From: Luteolibacter yonseiensis
GTDB lineage: Bacteria > Verrucomicrobiota > Verrucomicrobiia > Verrucomicrobiales > Akkermansiaceae
Length of the DNA stretch: 64,000 nt
Direction of reading: 5' to 3'
NCBI RefSeq assembly: GCF_016595465.1
Contig: NZ_JAENIK010000011.1
Span: 186,001-250,000 of the forward strand
Below, in pieces: positions 60,195 through 64,000 of this stretch (its first letter is position 1; each line of letters begins with the position of its first letter). A program made the translations under genes and the position numbers. The notes under the pieces were generated by a model. It was not told the origin of the DNA, searched no databases, and saw only the letters and a program-made list of their open reading frames with translations.

Positions 60195-61568
60195 ATGCCT
60201 TCCGAAACCCCTCCCACCCGCTTGCAACCCGCCTTGGGACGGTGGCAGGTCTTGTTCTACGGCCTCGGCTCGATGCTGGGCGCGGGAATCTACGCGCTGG
60301 TCGGGCGTGCGGCCGAATCCTTGGGGAACGCGATCTGGCTGGCATTCCTCGCGGCGATGATCGCGGCGTTGCTGACGGGGCTTTCCTATGCGTGCGTCGG
60401 CGGGCGCTATCCGAAAGCGGGAGGCGCGGCCTATGTGACGCAGCGTGCCCTGAAAAAACCGGCGATCAGCTACATGGTCGGAATCGCCGTGATGATGAGC
60501 GGGTTGACGAGCATGGCGACGGGTTCGCAGGCGATCGCGGAAAACCTGGAGAAGGTGGTGGGCATGGTGCTGCCGACGAAGCTGGTGGCGGTTTTTTTGG
60601 TTTTTCTCATCGGGTGTGTGATCTTCCGGGGCATGAGGGAAAGCATGTGGGCGAACATCGTCTGCACGGTGGTGGAGGCGGGAGGACTGCTTTTCATCAT
60701 CGCGGTGGGCGTGAGGTTCTGGGGCGGCGTGAATTATCTGGAGACGCCGGGAGACGCTGCCGGAGGGATCGGATCGGGAATCACCCTGGCTCTGGTGCTC
60801 CAGGGCGCGGTGCTGATGTTCTTCTCTTTCATCGGTTTCGAGGACGTGCTGAATGTGAGCGAAGAGGTGGAAGACCCGAAGCGGGACATCCCCTTCGGAC
60901 TCGTCGGCGCGATGATCCTGGCGACGCTCATCTACATGGGGGTGGCGATCACCGCGGTCTCCGTGCTGCCCTGGCGCGAGCTGGCGGCGAGCAAGACGCC
61001 GCTGATGGAGGTGGCGCACCGGGCCGCACCGTGGTTCGGCGGCATCGACCGCGTCTATCTGGGGATCACGATTTTCGCGATCGGGAACACGGCGTTGCTC
61101 AATTACCTGATGGGATCCCGGCTGCTTTACGGGATGAGCCGACAGGGACTTTTGCCAACGGCTTTGGGCAGGCTCCACGCGCGGCGGGGAACTCCGCATC
61201 TCGCGATCCTCGTGCTGTTCGGCATCGTATCGCTGCTGATTTTAAGCGGAGGGGTGAAGCCGCTGGCGGAAGCGACGGTGCTTTTGTTGCTGTCGGTTTT
61301 CACGCTGGTGAACATTTCGCTCATCGTCCTGAAGCGCCGCTCCGATGAGGCAAGGGATGGCTTCGACGTGCCAATCCTCGTGCCGGTGCTTGGAGCGCTC
61401 GTGTGCGCGTTGCTGGTGGTGGTGCGGGTGCAGGCCGCGTTTTCCGACCCCAAGCCGGGATCCGCGGTCGCGCCGCTCATTGCATTGGGAATTTTCGTCG
61501 TGAGCTGCGGGCTTTATTTCCTGATGAAGCCGGGAGTGGCCGAGGATACGGAGTGGATTGAAAAATGA
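60195..61568 (+). CDS. APC family amino acid permease
   Basis: The 457-residue protein has about twelve transmembrane helices with APC signatures: FYGLGSMLGAGIYALVGRAA in helix 1, YVTQRALKKP, FFSFIGFEDVLNVSEEVEDP in helix 6, and SRLLYGMSRQGLLP in the cytosolic loop after helix 8. It probably moves an amino acid or related compound across the inner membrane. Its ATG follows a possible sigma-54 promoter. Its last 4 bases overlap the next gene (ATGA), indicating co-translation with a capsule-type protein, an unusual partner for a permease. Confidence 0.9.
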   Translation: MPSETPPTRLQPALGRWQVLFYGLGSMLGAGIYALVGRAAESLGNAIWLAFLAAMIAALLTGLSYACVGGRYPKAGGAAYVTQRALKKPAISYMVGIAVMMSGLTSMATGSQAIAENLEKVVGMVLPTKLVAVFLVFLIGCVIFRGMRESMWANIVCTVVEAGGLLFIIAVGVRFWGGVNYLETPGDAAGGIGSGITLALVLQGAVLMFFSFIGFEDVLNVSEEVEDPKRDIPFGLVGAMILATLIYMGVAITAVSVLPWRELAASKTPLMEVAHRAAPWFGGIDRVYLGITIFAIGNTALLNYLMGSRLLYGMSRQGLLPTALGRLHARRGTPHLAILVLFGIVSLLILSGGVKPLAEATVLLLLSVFTLVNISLIVLKRRSDEARDGFDVPILVPVLGALVCALLVVVRVQAAFSDPKPGSAVAPLIALGIFVVSCGLYFLMKPGVAEDTEWIEK

Positions 61569-62872
61569 AGAAAATATTATTTTATATCGAGCCGGTTGTT
61601 TTCAGGAATGATCCGCTTCTTTTGGCCCCCCACCTGGATTGGGCCGGCCAGATGTGTAAAAATCTTTCTCTGCGTGAAACGGATGAACTCGTGATCGTGA
61701 GCTCGGCAGCAATGGCGGAGGCGGCGAAATTGCGGCTGGGTGAGTCCGTTTTTGGAATCCGGGCGCTGCATGTTTGTCCGTCCAAAGCCTTGGATGCCTT
61801 CGGAGGAGAAAGATACGGCTATGCCAGGGATCTGTATTCCTTGCCCGGTGTGCCCGCCCGGAATCTTTATTTGTCCGCATTGATACGTTCCGCATTTGAA
61901 GAATTCGATCCGGATCTGGTGATTTCCACCGCGGAAAACCGATACATATCGTCCGCTGTCAAAGATATGCCAAGGAGGGTGGGGACATTTTTCATCGAAA
62001 AACTTCCCCTGCCGTACGAAGTCAGGCGCGGCCGTTTCTACCTGGATCCCGTGGGGCACCAGGTGAACGGCTTGATCGCTTCCAGATGGAGCGGAATCAT
62101 CAAGGGGGAGATCAGGGATGAATATACGGTTGAGGAGCTGGATGCGGCGGGAAAACTGATTGCCGACCTGACCGAGTCCGGCAGGTCGCAAGAAAGCGCC
62201 GGCCTGCGGGAATTGTTCAGGACAAGCCTCCCGGATCCGGATCGGGAGACCATCATGGTCGCCTTGCAGCCTGATGAATGGATCTCGTGGGAGGGAGCGC
62301 TTTCCTCGCCCCTCAAGCCCATGGATATCCTGTTGCGGTGTTGTGCGAAGTTTCCCGAATTCAATATCATTCCCACGTTCCATGGCGATATGGGAGGAAT
62401 AAGGGACGACCTGTTGAAACATATCAAAATGATCCACCCAAACGTTGTGGATCTCCCTGCCCATCTTCTCATGGCCTCCACAAGCAAGCTGCTTCCTGTC
62501 GTGGACCACGTATATTCCGTTTCTTCCGCCACCGGAATCACCGCTCTCCTCGGTTCTAAAAATCTGATTTGCGACGCCCGCTCCTACCTTTCCCCCGGTT
62601 CGGTGACCACCGCCGGATTTCTCGCGGGAGAACGTAAGAATCTGACTGATGCTCAAAAAGTCAATCTGGCGGCGTTCCTGGGAAGATATGGCAAGACGGC
62701 TTCAATGCTCAGATCATACAAGGATTACCGGGACCACAGGAAAGGAACACGCATCAAAAACACCGGAAATCCCCAGCCGCGGGAGAGTCTCGGAAGGCGC
62801 GGCCGGTGGCACGGCTTGTCCAAATGGTTGTTGAACTTGAGCTCCCGGGGCGGGGGGCGGACGCCTGAATGA
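61565..62872 (+). CDS. Capsule polysaccharide (KpsS/KpsC-like) biosynthesis protein candidate
   Basis: The 435-residue product has no membrane helix. I do not have a firm family, but the central and C-terminal parts recall capsule-synthesis Kdo transferases or GT-B enzymes: IMVALQPDEWISWEGALSSP, EFNIIPTFHGDMG, HPNVVDLPAHLLMASTSKLL then VDHVYSVSSATGITALLGSK, a typical donor-site pattern. The C-terminal 50 residues are basic and low-complexity. The gene overlaps the permease by 4 bases. Base composition looks lower in GC than its neighbours, which hints at transfer. A transferase acting on envelope glycans is inferred. Confidence 0.45.
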   Translation: MKKILFYIEPVVFRNDPLLLAPHLDWAGQMCKNLSLRETDELVIVSSAAMAEAAKLRLGESVFGIRALHVCPSKALDAFGGERYGYARDLYSLPGVPARNLYLSALIRSAFEEFDPDLVISTAENRYISSAVKDMPRRVGTFFIEKLPLPYEVRRGRFYLDPVGHQVNGLIASRWSGIIKGEIRDEYTVEELDAAGKLIADLTESGRSQESAGLRELFRTSLPDPDRETIMVALQPDEWISWEGALSSPLKPMDILLRCCAKFPEFNIIPTFHGDMGGIRDDLLKHIKMIHPNVVDLPAHLLMASTSKLLPVVDHVYSVSSATGITALLGSKNLICDARSYLSPGSVTTAGFLAGERKNLTDAQKVNLAAFLGRYGKTASMLRSYKDYRDHRKGTRIKNTGNPQPRESLGRRGRWHGLSKWLLNLSSRGGGRTPE

Positions 62873-62909
62873 AGCGCGGGATTCCAGCACGTCGTGCTTC
62901 GCATGACGG

Positions 62910-64000
62910 TTATTCCGCCGCCCGCACATCCTGGATGATGAGCTGCAGCGTCGTCCGCCCGCGGAACGTGTTCCGGTCGATCGTGAACGCGATGTCCCAC
63001 GGCGGATCCGGCAACGGATATTCTCCGCCGCCGAAAAAGACCGCGTCCTGCTCGTGGTAGCCCTGGCGGAGCATGAAGCGCAGGTGGTTGTTCTTCATGT
63101 GCAGCGGCGGACGGCTCAGTCCGACATCGCGTGAGATGAAAACCGGTTGCGGGTTGCCGTTTCCGAAGGGCTGGAGCAGGTCGTAGCTGGCGAGGAATTC
63201 GAGCGACAGCTGGTCGAAGGAGATCTCCGCGTCATACATCAGCTTCGGCTGGCGTTGCTCGGCGCTGGTGTGGTTGAGCACGTATTCGGCGAAGCGGGTG
63301 CGGAAGCGGTCCATCTTCTCCTCGGAGATCGAGAGCCCGGCGGCCATCGCATGGCCGCCTCCGGCGAGGAGATCGTCCTCACATGCGCGGATCGCCTCCA
63401 CCAGCGAGATCCCGTCGATGCTGCGGCCCGAGCCTTTTCCGATGCCGTCCTCGTCGATGGCGATGACGAACGTCGGTTTGTGATACTGCCGCATCAGCCG
63501 CGAGGCGACGATGCCGACGACGCCGTGGTGCCACGTGCGCGAGCCGAGCACGATCACCGGATCTTTCGCGGGGTCGAAATTCTGCAACAGCATTTCCACC
63601 GCTTCCCGCCGGATCAGGCCTTCGTGGGACTGGCGCTCCTTGTTATAGGCGTCGAGTTTCTGCGCGAGATCGTTGGCGAGGCGGCGGCAATCCGTCGTCA
63701 GGGTGGCGAGCGCGTCCTCCGGCACATCCATGCGTCCGGCGGCGTTCAGGCGCGGGCCGATGCGGAAGCCGACGTCCATCGAGGTGGCGTGGCCGTTCAT
63801 GCCGGTCACTTCCTGGAGCGCGCGCAGGCCGGGATTCAGCGTGCTGGGCAGATGTTTCAGGCCGTGGCGCACCATCAGCCGGTTCTCCCCGATCATCGGC
63901 ACGATGTCGGAAATGGTGGCGACGGCGACGAGGTCGATCAGTTCCTTCAGGTCCAGATCGATGAAGCGGGTTTTCATCATCGCGTGGCCGAGCTTGAAGA
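62910..64000 (-). CDS. recJ: Single-stranded-DNA exonuclease RecJ, N-terminus cut by the window edge
   Basis: The visible 363 residues are the C-terminal half of RecJ, a 5'-3' single-strand exonuclease used in recombination and mismatch repair. The frame stays open to base 64000 (KLGHAMMKTRFIDLDLKELI), so the DHH catalytic domain lies mostly outside. Present are LVAVATISDIVPMIGENRLM, GFRIGPRLNAAGRM, WHHGVVGIVASRLM and the DHHA1 motif LLAGGGHAMAAGLS, then an OB-fold domain. The end is normal, so there is no sign of truncation other than by the window. Confidence 0.95.
   Translation of the reverse strand, partial: FKLGHAMMKTRFIDLDLKELIDLVAVATISDIVPMIGENRLMVRHGLKHLPSTLNPGLRALQEVTGMNGHATSMDVGFRIGPRLNAAGRMDVPEDALATLTTDCRRLANDLAQKLDAYNKERQSHEGLIRREAVEMLLQNFDPAKDPVIVLGSRTWHHGVVGIVASRLMRQYHKPTFVIAIDEDGIGKGSGRSIDGISLVEAIRACEDDLLAGGGHAMAAGLSISEEKMDRFRTRFAEYVLNHTSAEQRQPKLMYDAEISFDQLSLEFLASYDLLQPFGNGNPQPVFISRDVGLSRPPLHMKNNHLRFMLRQGYHEQDAVFFGGGEYPLPDPPWDIAFTIDRNTFRGRTTLQLIIQDVRAAE

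Overview
The window reads as one chromosomal segment of a high-GC, Gram-negative member of the Verrucomicrobiota, probably near Luteolibacter/Verrucomicrobiaceae. This is inference from gene content: a PEP-CTERM exported protein, two large secreted proteins that end in the same NLLE(Y/F)ALG-containing C-terminal module, a DXS with lineage-type motif variants (SHQGY, GDAAFT), a BON-repeat protein, a secreted CAP protein and many exported hydrolases. There are no phage genes, insertion sequences, CRISPR arrays or rRNA genes. The only RNA gene seen is tRNA-Gly(GCC). About 53 protein genes fill the window densely, on both strands. The genes at both ends (cstA and recJ) are cut by the window.

1-13.2 kb is regulation and core metabolism. 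It holds cstA (partial) and cutA, then a histidine kinase/NtrC-type pair, a GT-C-type membrane protein, xseB-dxs, an entericidin-like lipoprotein, and a second sigma-54 activator with its membrane kinase (AlgB/KinB-like) plus a single-domain receiver protein. 13.2-20.4 kb holds a BON protein and a lactate-utilisation locus lutA/lutB/lutC. That locus is interrupted twice: a DUF433/DUF5615 toxin-antitoxin-like pair lies between lutA and lutB, and a small membrane protein lies between lutB and lutC. A DUF3127 OB-fold protein with an SSB-like acidic tail and an ATP-grasp-like protein follow.

20.4-37.8 kb holds rpmB, a lipoprotein hydrolase, a 1908-residue alpha-2-macroglobulin with an intact thioester motif, an M23 peptidase/thermonuclease pair, an MFS transporter, a CAP-domain protein, a sugar nucleotidyltransferase, a zincin, a hemolysin III-like membrane protein, mutM, prmA, tRNA-Gly and trpC. 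37.8-55 kb is rich in exported proteins: a GH85 endo-beta-N-acetylglucosaminidase, an SMP-30/gluconolactonase, an amidase with an inserted repeat-like module, a helical-repeat protein, the PEP-CTERM protein, a multi-domain secreted protein and a sialate O-acetylesterase, with two DEAD-box helicases. 56-64 kb holds an ECF sigma factor next to a membrane-anchored VWA protein, a papain-like protease, an APC permease overlapping a capsule-type gene, and recJ (partial).

The most interesting leads are the toxin-antitoxin-like pair inside the lut locus, the ECF/VWA pair with an extra C-terminal domain, the DUF3127 protein with an SSB-like tip, the amidase carrying an inserted module, and the GSFTGA-variant sigma-54 activator in a three-gene signalling operon. 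Nothing here is clearly a new defence island.
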